Part shown: piece after piece, positions 25,616 through 34,166 of the stretch
How positions within the stretch are numbered: the stretch's first letter is position 1
Layout: every line of letters begins with the position of its first letter
DNA from: Agrobacterium arsenijevicii
GTDB lineage: Bacteria; Pseudomonadota; Alphaproteobacteria; Rhizobiales; Rhizobiaceae
Assembly: GCA_000949895.1 (NCBI GenBank)
Contig: JWIT01000014.1
Location: forward strand, 87,019-151,018
DNA: 64,000 bases
Direction of reading: 5' to 3'
The notes under the pieces: generated by a model
The model's database searches: none
What the model saw: only the letters and a program-made list of their open reading frames with translations
Told to the model about the DNA's origin: nothing
Position numbers and translations under genes: made by a program

Positions 25616-26395
25616 TCAATCGTGGAACATGCGGACGCTGGACGGACTGTAGGCCGAGCCGGTCATGAAGCGGCTGAACTGCTCACGGGCCTGTTCCTGT
25701 GCTGCCGCAGCCCTCGCCTGTTCCAGCGCACTGGCCCGGCCCTGCGCGGCGAGCATGGCCGTCAGATCAGAGATCTGTTTTGCCTGCACGGCCATGAGCT
25801 GGTTGCCGGCCTGGGTCGCCTGCAGCACGCCAACTGCCGACTGGCTGGCATCGACCAGTTCGCTGGTCTGCTGTTGCGTGCCCTCGATATTGTCGACTGC
25901 CACGGCTCCCGCCTTCAGCGAATGCCCGAATGCGGAAACCGATTGCTGCCAGCGCTGTTGAGCGGCCGAGACCAGTTGCGTAGCCGTCCGGTCTCCAGCG
26001 GCAAAATCGCGATAGGTGGCGTTGAATTGCTCGTCGATATTCTGAACGTCGTATGCAAGCTGGTCGGCTTCACCGAGCAGGTTCTTCATCTCGGAAAAAT
26101 TGTCCTCGATCTGCGACAGCATCGAGGTCGGCAGGCTGGTCAGGTTCTTCGCCTGATTTATCAGCATCTGGGCTTCGTTCTGAAGCGATGTGACCTGGTT
26201 CTTGATCTGCTCCAGTGCCCGGGCGGCCGAAAGCAGGTTCTGGCTGTAGTTGGTGGGGTCGTAGACAATCCGCCATGCGAAAGCCGGCGTCGCCAGGAAC
26301 GGAATAGCAGCACACGGCAAGACCAGAATGACTACGGCGCAGGCGAGTGCGCGGGCGCGGCCTTTGAGGCTGGCACGGACAACGGTAGTCTTCAT
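25616..26395 (-). CDS. trbJ: P-type conjugative transfer protein TrbJ (VirB5-like)
   Basis: This is a 259-residue secreted protein with a signal peptide ending near TPAFA (residues 1-39), followed by WRIVYDPTNYSQNLLSAARALEQIKNQV, the TrbJ signature, and a largely helical, Gln/Ala-rich remainder. It is a minor pilus-tip component. It is coupled by ATGA to trbE upstream. Confidence 0.92.
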   Translation of the reverse strand: MKTTVVRASLKGRARALACAVVILVLPCAAIPFLATPAFAWRIVYDPTNYSQNLLSAARALEQIKNQVTSLQNEAQMLINQAKNLTSLPTSMLSQIEDNFSEMKNLLGEADQLAYDVQNIDEQFNATYRDFAAGDRTATQLVSAAQQRWQQSVSAFGHSLKAGAVAVDNIEGTQQQTSELVDASQSAVGVLQATQAGNQLMAVQAKQISDLTAMLAAQGRASALEQARAAAAQEQAREQFSRFMTGSAYSPSSVRMFHD

Positions 26396-28896
26396 GGGGC
26401 AATCTCCTCTTCGGATGACAGGGGGATGGAGTCCGAGCCGCTCGTCTTTTCCGCCGACTGGTCGATGACGTTGGTGAGGTCTGGAACAAGATCGGCGGCC
26501 CAGCGCAGGCCGTTGGCCTCGAGCCAGGCTTCCAGGAAGTGAGGGCGCGCGCCGTCGCGGATCAGTTCATCAATCAGCGCATGGTCAGCCTTGGTGGATG
26601 CGGCGCAAAGCGTCAGCGCGACAGATCCAAGGCCAAGCTCGAACAGCCGGTTGCCTCGGCGGCTCTGGCAGTAATAGTCCCGCTTCGGCGTTGCCCTTGC
26701 GATGATCTCGATCTGGCGCGCATTTAAACCGAAGCGTTCATAGATAGAGGTGATCTGCGGCTCGATGGCACGCTCGTTGGCGAGGAAGATGCGCGTCGGG
26801 CAGCTTTCGACGATGACGGGCGCGATCGGCGAGGCCTCGATGTCGGCAAGCGACTGCGAGGAGAAGACGACGCTGACATTCTTCTTGCGCAGCGTCTTCA
26901 GCCATTCCTTTATTTTCTGGGCGAAGCCGCCGTCATCCAGCGCCCGCCAGCCTTCGTCGATGATCAGCAGGCTCGGCCGACCGTCGAAGCGGGATTCAAT
27001 CCGGTGGAACAGATAGGAAAGAACGGCGGGCGCCGCTCCCGTGCCGATCAATCCTTCGGTCTCGAACGCCTGCACCTGCGCGTCCCCAAGCCATTCCATT
27101 TCTGCATCGAGCAGGCGACCGTATGGGCCGCCGATGCAGTAGGGACGCAAGGCCTGCTTGAGCGCCGACGACTGCAACAGCACCGTCAGGCCGGTGATGG
27201 TCCTTTCCACGACCGGTGCGGAAGCCAGGGACGTCAACGCCGTCCAGAGATATTCCTTGATATCAGGCGTGATGGTGACGCCCTCACGGATCAGGATATC
27301 GACAAGCCAGTCGGCGGCCCATGCACGTTCCGGTGTGTCCTCGATCCCGGCAAGCGGCTGGAGTGACACGGTATTGAGGAGCGATGTATCGTCGGAGAGC
27401 GAACCGCCCAAATCCTGCCAGTCACCATTCATAGCGAGCGTTGCAGCCCTTATGCTCCCGCCGAAATCGAAGGCGAAGACCTGGGAACGGAGATATCGGC
27501 GGAACTGAAGGGCCATCATCGCCAACAGCACGGACTTTCCGGCACCGGTCGGGCCGACGATCATGGTGTGGCCGACATCGCCGACATGCAGAGAAAACCG
27601 AAACGGCGTCGATCCTTCGGTGCGGGCATAAAACAGCGGTGGCGCGTCGAAATGCTCGTCCTTCGCCGGTCCCGCCCAGACTGCGGACAGCGGGATCATG
27701 TGGGCGAGGTTCAGCGTCGAGATCGGCGGCTGGCGGACATTGGCATAGGTCTGGCCGGGAATGCTACCAAGCCATGCCTCAATGGCATTGACGCTTTCGA
27801 CGATCGCCGTGAAGTCGCGTGACTGGATGACTTTTTCCGTCAGCCGCAGTTTCTCGTCGGCGATCGCCGGATCGGTGTCCCAGACCGTGACCGTGGCAGT
27901 GACGTAGACTTCCCCGACCTGATCGGAGCCGAGATCCTGCAGGGCTGCATCGGCATCGGCTGCCTTGTTGGCGGCATCGCTATCGACCAGCACCGATTGC
28001 TCGTTGGTCAGCACTTCCTTGAGGATCGCGGCAATGGATTTGCGCTTGGCGAACCACTGCCGCCTGATCTTCGTCACCAGCCGTGTCGCGTCGGTCTTGT
28101 CGAGCATGATCGCCCGGGTGCTCCACCGATACGGAAAGGCCAGCCGGTTGAGATCGTCGAGGATGCCGGGAAAGGTGACCGTCGGAAACCCGATCACAGT
28201 CACTGTGCGCAAATGGAAGTCGCCAAGCCGTGGTTCAAGCCCGCCGGCCAAAGGCTGATCGGCCAGCAGCGCGTCGAGGTGCATCGGTGTTTCCGGAATA
28301 CGGACACAATGGCGTTTGGTGGAAATGGTCGAATGCAGGTAGCTGAGCGTCTCAGTGTCATCCAGCCATCCGGCTTCCGGCACGAAGCCTCCCACGAGAT
28401 GGAGGACCCGGTCCGTGCGATCGACGAAACTGTTCAGCAGTTCCCACGGATCAACGCCGCTTTGCTCCCGGCCCTCGTAGAGCCAGCTTTCCATGCGCGA
28501 GGCTTCTTCCGCAGGCGGCAGCCAGACGAAAGTCAGAAAATAGCTGCTCTCGTAGAGAAGGCCGGATTCATCGAATTGTTCGCGCCGCTCTATGTCGAGA
28601 AGCGCAGATGCGGAATCCGGAAACTGGCTTTCCGGATAGTCGGTGGCGGGGTTCCTCTGGGCTTCGACGAAGATCACCCACCCAGAGCCGAGACGACGCA
28701 GCGCGTTGTTGAGCCGCGCCGTGGTGCCCACCAGCTCGGCCGGCGTAGCACTATCGAGATCGGGACCCCGAAACCGGGCAGTGCGCTGGAACGAACCGTC
28801 CTTGTTCAGGACGACGCCCGGTGCGACCAGCGCCGCCCATGGCAGAAAGTCGGAGAGGTGGGAGGAGCGTTTGCGATATTCTGCAAGGTTCATCAT
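26392..28896 (-). CDS. trbE: Conjugal transfer ATPase TrbE (VirB4 homologue)
   Basis: This is an 834-residue VirB4-type ATPase that energises pilus assembly and substrate transfer. Walker A GPTGAGKSVLLAM lies near residue 455 and Walker B LLIIDEGWRAL near residue 645, followed by VVFSSQSLADIEASP. I chose the ATGATG at 28896, giving MMNLAEYRKRSSHLSDFLPW, with GAGGG upstream. It is in the trb operon 10 bases after trbD. Confidence 0.94.
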   Translation of the reverse strand: MMNLAEYRKRSSHLSDFLPWAALVAPGVVLNKDGSFQRTARFRGPDLDSATPAELVGTTARLNNALRRLGSGWVIFVEAQRNPATDYPESQFPDSASALLDIERREQFDESGLLYESSYFLTFVWLPPAEEASRMESWLYEGREQSGVDPWELLNSFVDRTDRVLHLVGGFVPEAGWLDDTETLSYLHSTISTKRHCVRIPETPMHLDALLADQPLAGGLEPRLGDFHLRTVTVIGFPTVTFPGILDDLNRLAFPYRWSTRAIMLDKTDATRLVTKIRRQWFAKRKSIAAILKEVLTNEQSVLVDSDAANKAADADAALQDLGSDQVGEVYVTATVTVWDTDPAIADEKLRLTEKVIQSRDFTAIVESVNAIEAWLGSIPGQTYANVRQPPISTLNLAHMIPLSAVWAGPAKDEHFDAPPLFYARTEGSTPFRFSLHVGDVGHTMIVGPTGAGKSVLLAMMALQFRRYLRSQVFAFDFGGSIRAATLAMNGDWQDLGGSLSDDTSLLNTVSLQPLAGIEDTPERAWAADWLVDILIREGVTITPDIKEYLWTALTSLASAPVVERTITGLTVLLQSSALKQALRPYCIGGPYGRLLDAEMEWLGDAQVQAFETEGLIGTGAAPAVLSYLFHRIESRFDGRPSLLIIDEGWRALDDGGFAQKIKEWLKTLRKKNVSVVFSSQSLADIEASPIAPVIVESCPTRIFLANERAIEPQITSIYERFGLNARQIEIIARATPKRDYYCQSRRGNRLFELGLGSVALTLCAASTKADHALIDELIRDGARPHFLEAWLEANGLRWAADLVPDLTNVIDQSAEKTSGSDSIPLSSEEEIAP

Positions 28897-28906
28897 CAGC
28901 AAACCC

Positions 28907-29188
28907 TCACACGCCCATATGCGCCGGATAGCGCAGGTGCCTGCGCCCGACGTCGACAAACTGCGCATCGCGTTTCGCAGCCCACACGGCCGCGAAATGG
29001 CCGATGGCCCAGATCACCAGCCCGGCGATCCAGAGGCGAAGGCCGAGGCTGACGGCAGCCGCGAGCGTGCCGTTGGCGATGGCCACGGCACGGGGAGCGC
29101 CGCCGAGCAGGATCGGCTCGGCGAGCGAACGATGGACGGTGGCGTAGAAGCCGCGCACTTCATCTTCTTGCTGGAAACTTGTTCCCAT
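28907..29188 (-). CDS. trbD: Conjugal transfer protein TrbD (VirB3 homologue)
   Basis: This is a 93-residue protein beginning MGTSFQQEDEVRGFYATVHRSL, with two close hydrophobic segments in the middle (AIANGTLAAAVSLGL and IAGLVIWAIGHFAAVWA) and a basic tail ending RRHLRYPAHMGV. This is the TrbD/VirB3 layout. The start at 29188 overlaps the trbC stop as TGATG. The same frame stays open upstream through trbC and beyond, but that extension is antisense-like and not real coding. Confidence 0.9.
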   Translation of the reverse strand: MGTSFQQEDEVRGFYATVHRSLAEPILLGGAPRAVAIANGTLAAAVSLGLRLWIAGLVIWAIGHFAAVWAAKRDAQFVDVGRRHLRYPAHMGV

Positions 29189-29532
29189 CAGACCAGCGCT
29201 CCGCCGCCAAAGGAGAAGAACGACAGGAAGAAGGAACTGGCCGCAAACGCGATGCTTAACCCGAAGACGATCTGGATCAGCTTGCGGAAGCCGCCGGACG
29301 TGTCGCCGAAGGCGAGCGCGAGGCCGGTGGCGATGATGATGATCACCGCGACGATCTTGGCGACCGGCCCTTCGATAGATTCCAGGATCTGCTGCAACGG
29401 TTCCTCCCACGGCATGGACGAGCCGGAGGCATGGGCAGGTGCCGTCATCAACAGTGTGATCGAGGCGAGCGCCGTCGCGTGGACAAGGCGATTGCGAGCA
29501 CGACGAAGGACGGACGAGACAGACATATTCAT
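29188..29532 (-). CDS. trbC: Conjugal transfer prepilin TrbC (VirB2 homologue)
   Basis: This is a 114-residue pilin precursor with a long signal sequence ending near APAHA. Two hydrophobic segments follow (VAKIVAVIIIIATGLALAFG and IQIVFGLSIAFAASSFFLSFFSFGGG). TrbC pilins are cyclised after processing, in which the TraF-type peptidase at 37545-38081 normally takes part. The start overlaps the trbB stop by ATGA. Confidence 0.92.
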   Translation of the reverse strand: MNMSVSSVLRRARNRLVHATALASITLLMTAPAHASGSSMPWEEPLQQILESIEGPVAKIVAVIIIIATGLALAFGDTSGGFRKLIQIVFGLSIAFAASSFFLSFFSFGGGALV

Positions 29533-30533
29533 TTCTGGTCTCCTTTCGGGAGTGGTTGGTGAGAGGCAGAAAGATGAGCGTTGAGGGTGCGGTAATCGCC
29601 GGTGGCAGGATCGAGCCCATCGACCAGGGCGATTTCGACAAGGCGTCGGGCAGAGCCGCGGCCGGACAGAACGGCGATGATGTCGATGGTTTCGGCGATC
29701 AGCGCGCGTGGAACCGTGACCACGGCTTCCTGCACGAGTTGCTCAAGCCGCCGCAGCGCGCCGATCGCCGTATTGGCGTGGATCGTGCCGATGCCACCGG
29801 GATGGCCGGTGCCCCAGGCTTTGAGGAGATCGAGGGCTTCCGCGCCGCGCACCTCTCCGACCGGAATGCGGTCGGGGCGCAGGCGGAGCGATGACTTCAC
29901 CAAATCGGAAAGCGAGGCGACGCCATCTTTGGTCCGCAGAGCCACGAGATTAGGCGCGGCGCATTGCAGCTCTCTGGTGTCCTCAATCAGCACCACGCGA
30001 TCGGAAGTCTTGGCGACTTCCGCCAGCAGAGCATTGGTGAGTGTCGTCTTGCCGGTGGATGTGCCGCCGGCGACCAGAATGTTCTTGCGCTTCTCCACCG
30101 CCAGCCGAAGCACCTCGGCCTGGTCCTGGGCCATGATGCCGGCGGCGACATAATCGGAGAGGGTGAAGACAGCAACGGCGGGCTTTCGGATGGCAAATGT
30201 TGCGGCGGCAACGACCGGCGGCAGCAATCCCTCAAAGCGTTCGCCGGTTTCCGGCAGTTCGGCCGAGACACGCGGCGCACCGGCATGAACCTCGGCGCCA
30301 ACGTGATGCGCGACCAAGCGCACGATACGCTCCCCATCGGCCGGGATCAGTATATCGTCTGTGGCGACAAGACCTTCCTTCAGACGATCGACCCACAGCC
30401 GCCCGTCCGGGTTCAGCATTACTTCAACGATGGCGGGATCTTCGAGATAGGCGGCGATGGCCGGCCCCAGTGCCGTGCGGAGCATTCGCGCACCGCGTGA
30501 AACGGCTTGCCCTTCGTGATGATGATTGGCCAT
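29529..30533 (-). CDS. trbB: P-type conjugative transfer ATPase TrbB (VirB11 homologue)
   Basis: This is a 334-residue hexameric secretion ATPase. Walker A is [10 protein letters not shown] near residue 155, and the Asp box is [11 protein letters not shown], followed by [30 protein letters not shown]. It is the first gene of the trb operon, which spans 20992-30533 and is transcribed leftward. The 248-base gap upstream to 30781 should contain the trb promoter. Confidence 0.94.
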   Translation of the reverse strand: MANHHHEGQAVSRGARMLRTALGPAIAAYLEDPAIVEVMLNPDGRLWVDRLKEGLVATDDILIPADGERIVRLVAHHVGAEVHAGAPRVSAELPETGERFEGLLPPVVAAATFAIRKPAVAVFTLSDYVAAGIMAQDQAEVLRLAVEKRKNILVAGGTSTGKTTLTNALLAEVAKTSDRVVLIEDTRELQCAAPNLVALRTKDGVASLSDLVKSSLRLRPDRIPVGEVRGAEALDLLKAWGTGHPGGIGTIHANTAIGALRRLEQLVQEAVVTVPRALIAETIDIIAVLSGRGSARRLVEIALVDGLDPATGDYRTLNAHLSASHQPLPKGDQK

Positions 30534-30781
30534 GATGCCCCCGTTCGGGCCATCCGCAAAAAGGTCGGATGGCGACAGGGACGATCAAGAAAGGCACAAA
30601 TTGTGTACCGGCAACCAGATTATTTGGTATTTCGTAGGTGCTCGTAAGCAAGCGCAAAAATACTTGAACTTCTCGGCGAAGTGGACGCTCCTTGCGAAAC
30701 CCGCTCAATGGCAAAGTGAATCACTCTGCCTGGTTCCCAAGGCTTATGCTCTATAAATGCCTGACTCCTTCCCATGGTCGG

Positions 30782-31201
30782 TCAATCACGATCTTCCGAC
30801 ACCTCCTGCCTGAGTTTCGGCCCATTTGCGAGACGACGGCCGAGCGCTTCGAGAAACTTGTCATAGCGCTCGCCACCCTTGGCGCGGGCAGCAGCCTGGC
30901 CGGTTTCCGGTAGCGGCGCGGTCGAAGTCAACCAGAAGCGGACGAAGAGGGCGAAGGCTTCGTTCGCAATACCGACGTCACGTTCGAGGCGTTGCATGGT
31001 GCGGTCGATCCGATCGAGTCGCTTAGCGATGGCAGCCTCCCGCCGCTCGTCGGCATCAGGCGAGAGGAACGACGCGATGGCGGCCTCGGCTATAAGAGAG
31101 CTGGACTGCACGCGCCGGTCGGCGTAGTCGGCAAGCAAGCGCTTCAGGTCGGGATCGAGATAAACGGACAGACGTTGCTTCTTGTCGGGACGTGGCGGCA
31201 T
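30782..31201 (-). CDS. CopG/ribbon-helix-helix family protein
   Basis: This is a 139-residue protein with an N-terminal ribbon-helix-helix domain (KKQRLSVYLDPDLKRLLADYADRRVQSSSLIAEAAIASFL, residues 7-46) and a helical C-terminal part. Such proteins lie between traG and trbB in many alphaproteobacterial conjugative elements and may control the transfer operon. It starts three bases after the traG stop and is probably co-transcribed with traG. Confidence 0.87.
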   Translation of the reverse strand: MPPRPDKKQRLSVYLDPDLKRLLADYADRRVQSSSLIAEAAIASFLSPDADERREAAIAKRLDRIDRTMQRLERDVGIANEAFALFVRFWLTSTAPLPETGQAAARAKGGERYDKFLEALGRRLANGPKLRQEVSEDRD

Positions 31202-31204
31202 GTC

Positions 31205-33316
31205 TCAGAGCTCCATGCCATCGCCGGGGTCCATCGAAACCTGCCGGGCCATCTGCCGCATGTTGCGCACGAGCGCCCGGTTGCCAATGGCATCGCGCTC
31301 CGGCTCTTCGAGGTCGGGATCGAACTCGTTGACGGGCGGGTGCGTCGGCTCGGGGGCGATGTCCTTGTGCGGCTCAAGCCCGGGTTCGCGACGCAGGCCA
31401 GCATTGGCCGGATCATCATCCTGCCGAGCGGCTGTCGCCGCTTTCAGAGGTACAGATTTCGTCATGTCTGCTGGTGTGGCGACAGAGCCGTCATTCCTGG
31501 ACGACAGAGCCGGAACCGCGATCGGCTTCAACGCTGACCAGTCATCCGGTTTGGGCTTCAAGTCTGCGTTCGGGTTATTAGGCGCGGGAAGCAACCGTTC
31601 CTCGAATCTCGTATCCTCATAATAACGCGCCTTCTTCGCCCGGATCGGCGGACTACCGGCGACCATGACGATTTCGTCGTCGGGCGGCAGCTGCATCACT
31701 TCGCCTGGGGTCAGCAGCGGCCGGGCCGTTTCGGATCGGGAGATCATCAGGTGGGATAACCAGGGAGCCAGTCTGTGGCCGGCGTAATTCTGCATGGCAC
31801 GCATTTCAGTGGCTGTGCCGAGCGAATCCGACACACGTTTGGCCGTGCGCTCGTCATTGGTGGCGAAACTCACGCGGACATGGCAATTATCGAGGACCGA
31901 ATTATTCGCACCGTAGGCCTTCTCGATCTGGTTGAGACTCTGCGCGATTAAGAACGCCTTGATGCCGTAGCCGGCCATGAACGCAAGCGCGCTCTCGAAG
32001 AAGTCGAGCCGGCCGAGCGCAGGAAACTCGTCGAGCATCATCAGCACACGGTGGCGCAGGTCTTTCGCATGCAGGTCTTCGGTCAAACGGCGACCGATCT
32101 GGTTGAGCACTAGGCGCACAAGCGGCTTAGTTCTGGAAATATCGGAGGGCGGAACGACCAGATAGAGCGTGGCCGGCTTTTCCTCACCGACGATATCGGC
32201 AATACGCCAGTCACACCGACTGGTGACCGTCGCCACGATCGGATCGCGATAGAGACCCAGAAACGACATTGCTGTCGAGAGCACTCCGGATCGTTCATTG
32301 TCGGATTTGTTCAGCAGTTCACGCGCAGCACTTGCGATAACAGGATGTGAGCCCTGCTCCCCCAAATGCGGCGTGGTCATCATGGCAGACAGCGTGGATT
32401 CGATCGGTCGTCGTGGATCAGACAGAAATGCCGCCACTCCAGCAAGTGTCTTGTCCTTCTCCGCGTAAAGGACATGCAGTATCGCCCCCACAAGAAGTGA
32501 ATGACTGGTTTTTTCCCAATGGTTCCGCCTTTCGAGAGAACCTTCAGGGTCCACCAGGACGTCTGCAACATTCTGCACATCCCTCACCTCCCACTCCCCC
32601 TTGCGTACTTCCAGTAGGGGGTTATAGGCGGCAGACCTCGGATTGGTGGGATCGAACAACAGCACGCGGCCGTGCTTCGCACGAAAGCCAGCAGTCAGTT
32701 CCCAGTTCTCACCCTTGATATCATGAACGATGGCCGATCCAGGCCAAGTCAGCAGAGTGGGCACAACGAGGCCGACGCCTTTACCGGATCGCGTCGGGGC
32801 AAAGCATAGTACGTGCTCGGCACCATTGTGGCGGAGATATGCGCTGTCGTAGCGCCCAAGCACAACGCCATCGTCCCCCAGCAAGCCAGCCGTCTGGATC
32901 TCGTCGCGTTCGGCCCAGCGTGCGGAGCCGAAAGTACGGATGTCCGTCACTTCGCGTGCCCGCCAGATCGACATAAGAACAGCAACCGCGATCGCAATCA
33001 GTCCGCCGGAGGCAGCGATTGCCCCACCTTCCACAAAGACATCTGGCGCATAGGCATCATAAAAATACCACCACCAAAACAAGGCAGGCGGCGGATAGAC
33101 CGGCAGGCCTGCCAAAGTGAACCATGCTTCTCCCAGTTGAGCCTGAAAACCAAGTCGCCATGCAACCCATTGCGTCGCACCCCAGATCGTCATGAACACG
33201 ATCAGGAAGACGACGATGATCTGCCACCAGAGCACACGCGTCGCTGACAAGACAGCAAACTCCCTTCCAAACAAAGTATGATGCTCAGAGGAAAAGGGTT
33301 TCTGCCGGGAGTTCAA
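31205..33316 (-). CDS. traG: Conjugal transfer coupling protein TraG (VirD4 type)
   Basis: This is a 703-residue coupling protein that brings the relaxase-DNA complex to the mating channel. Two N-terminal transmembrane regions (about residues 28-52 and 70-118) are followed by Walker A FAPTRSGKGVGLV and Walker B VLMMLDEFPALGRLDFF. The remaining TraG/VirD4 segments (GIKAFLIAQSLNQIEKAYG and a variable proline/acid-rich tail) are complete. It lies beside the relaxase module and the trb operon. Confidence 0.94.
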   Translation of the reverse strand: MNSRQKPFSSEHHTLFGREFAVLSATRVLWWQIIVVFLIVFMTIWGATQWVAWRLGFQAQLGEAWFTLAGLPVYPPPALFWWWYFYDAYAPDVFVEGGAIAASGGLIAIAVAVLMSIWRAREVTDIRTFGSARWAERDEIQTAGLLGDDGVVLGRYDSAYLRHNGAEHVLCFAPTRSGKGVGLVVPTLLTWPGSAIVHDIKGENWELTAGFRAKHGRVLLFDPTNPRSAAYNPLLEVRKGEWEVRDVQNVADVLVDPEGSLERRNHWEKTSHSLLVGAILHVLYAEKDKTLAGVAAFLSDPRRPIESTLSAMMTTPHLGEQGSHPVIASAARELLNKSDNERSGVLSTAMSFLGLYRDPIVATVTSRCDWRIADIVGEEKPATLYLVVPPSDISRTKPLVRLVLNQIGRRLTEDLHAKDLRHRVLMMLDEFPALGRLDFFESALAFMAGYGIKAFLIAQSLNQIEKAYGANNSVLDNCHVRVSFATNDERTAKRVSDSLGTATEMRAMQNYAGHRLAPWLSHLMISRSETARPLLTPGEVMQLPPDDEIVMVAGSPPIRAKKARYYEDTRFEERLLPAPNNPNADLKPKPDDWSALKPIAVPALSSRNDGSVATPADMTKSVPLKAATAARQDDDPANAGLRREPGLEPHKDIAPEPTHPPVNEFDPDLEEPERDAIGNRALVRNMRQMARQVSMDPGDGMEL

Positions 33317-33392
33317 TCACATCGATAGCCGGTTGCGTAGTCCGGCGAAGGGTATCGAAAAAATAATGGCGGGGGAGTGATAGATGACGACA

Positions 33393-33815
33393 TCATCCCT
33401 GCCAGGGATCGATCACAACGATACCGGTGCCTTCGAAATCCCGAACATTGCGCGTCACGACGGTCATGCCGTGAACCAGAGCGGTTGCTGCAATCAGCGC
33501 GTCGGCTTCGTTGCGCCGGTCGGGAATATGCAGATGCGCACAATGTGTCGCGATCGCATCGTCGATCGGCAGGATACGTCCTGCGAATTCAGGTCGGACG
33601 TAATTGTCGAGCCACGACCGCAAACGGGCACCCTGCGCAGCATCCCGGCGCTGCACGCCGAGCACGCCCCGCTCCAGTTCCAGGATAGTGATCGCGGAGA
33701 TGTAAAAACTGGCCGCATCTTCGGCTTTGATCCACGCGACAACGTTGGTATCCGCTTTGCCGTCCCCGATCTTGCGTAGTTCGGAGACGACATTCGTATC
33801 CAACAGGTAGCTCAC
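33393..33815 (-). CDS. vapC: PIN-domain toxin (VapC family)
   Basis: This is a 140-residue PIN ribonuclease. The acidic residues are in YLLDTNVVSEL (Asp6), LELERGV, NEADALIAATAL and TRNVRDFEG. It starts with GTG overlapping the antitoxin stop (GTGA), so the pair is coupled. It sits between the coupling protein and relaxase genes, where it may stabilise the element. Confidence 0.92.
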   Translation of the reverse strand: MSYLLDTNVVSELRKIGDGKADTNVVAWIKAEDAASFYISAITILELERGVLGVQRRDAAQGARLRSWLDNYVRPEFAGRILPIDDAIATHCAHLHIPDRRNEADALIAATALVHGMTVVTRNVRDFEGTGIVVIDPWQG

Positions 33816-34066
33816 GACAGATCGACTCCACGCGGTGTGATCTCAACACGGGGCGGCTCGAAGTCGATCTCAGACAGGCCGGGCATGGCCAAGGCATCGA
33901 TGAGGCTGCGGTGCTTGCCGGTCAAACGCTCGAATTCGTTGTAGGTCATCAGGACATGGGAAGGCCTCCCCCTGTCCGTAATGATGACCGGGCCATTTCT
34001 GGCAGCCTTCTTGGCGCTGCTAACGTCGTGGTTCAATTCACGGCTGGAAAGGGTCGTAATGCTCAT
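33812..34066 (-). CDS. Phd/YefM-type antitoxin
   Basis: This is an 84-residue antitoxin with the N-terminal DNA-binding segment SSRELNHDVSSAKKAARNGPVIITDRGRPSHVLMTYNEFERL and a C-terminal toxin-binding tail. It precedes and overlaps the PIN toxin gene. The ATG at 34066 follows GGAGATGCGCC. A perfect inverted repeat lies just upstream at 34079-34096. Confidence 0.9.
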   Translation of the reverse strand: MSITTLSSRELNHDVSSAKKAARNGPVIITDRGRPSHVLMTYNEFERLTGKHRSLIDALAMPGLSEIDFEPPRVEITPRGVDLS

Positions 34067-34078
34067 GGCGCATCTCCA

Positions 34079-34096
34079 TGTAGGTATTTACCTACA
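34079..34096. promoter_or_regulatory. Toxin-antitoxin operator
   Basis: TGTAGGTATTTACCTACA consists of TGTAGGT and its exact reverse complement around ATTT. It lies 13 bases upstream of the antitoxin start, the usual place for autoregulation by a Phd/VapB-VapC complex. Confidence 0.7.
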
Positions 34097-34166
34097 TATA
34101 GCGATTATGGATGCGAAGGCAAGTCTGGGCTGGATGTGCCAGGCCGCTCAAGACTGGCTCCTGAGC

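Noticed and set aside
23974..25668. Plus-strand open frame of more than 560 codons opposite trbL and trbK
   Set aside because: No protein family is seen and it has no ribosome site; trbL on the minus strand is certain.
28907..29641. A 244-codon minus-strand frame spanning trbC and trbD
   Set aside because: Only the last 93 codons (trbD) are a real gene; the rest overlaps trbC and trbB in another frame.
30534..30781. TraR-type tra box in the trb promoter region
   Set aside because: No convincing 18-bp palindrome of the known type was found; LuxR control of trb is not supported.
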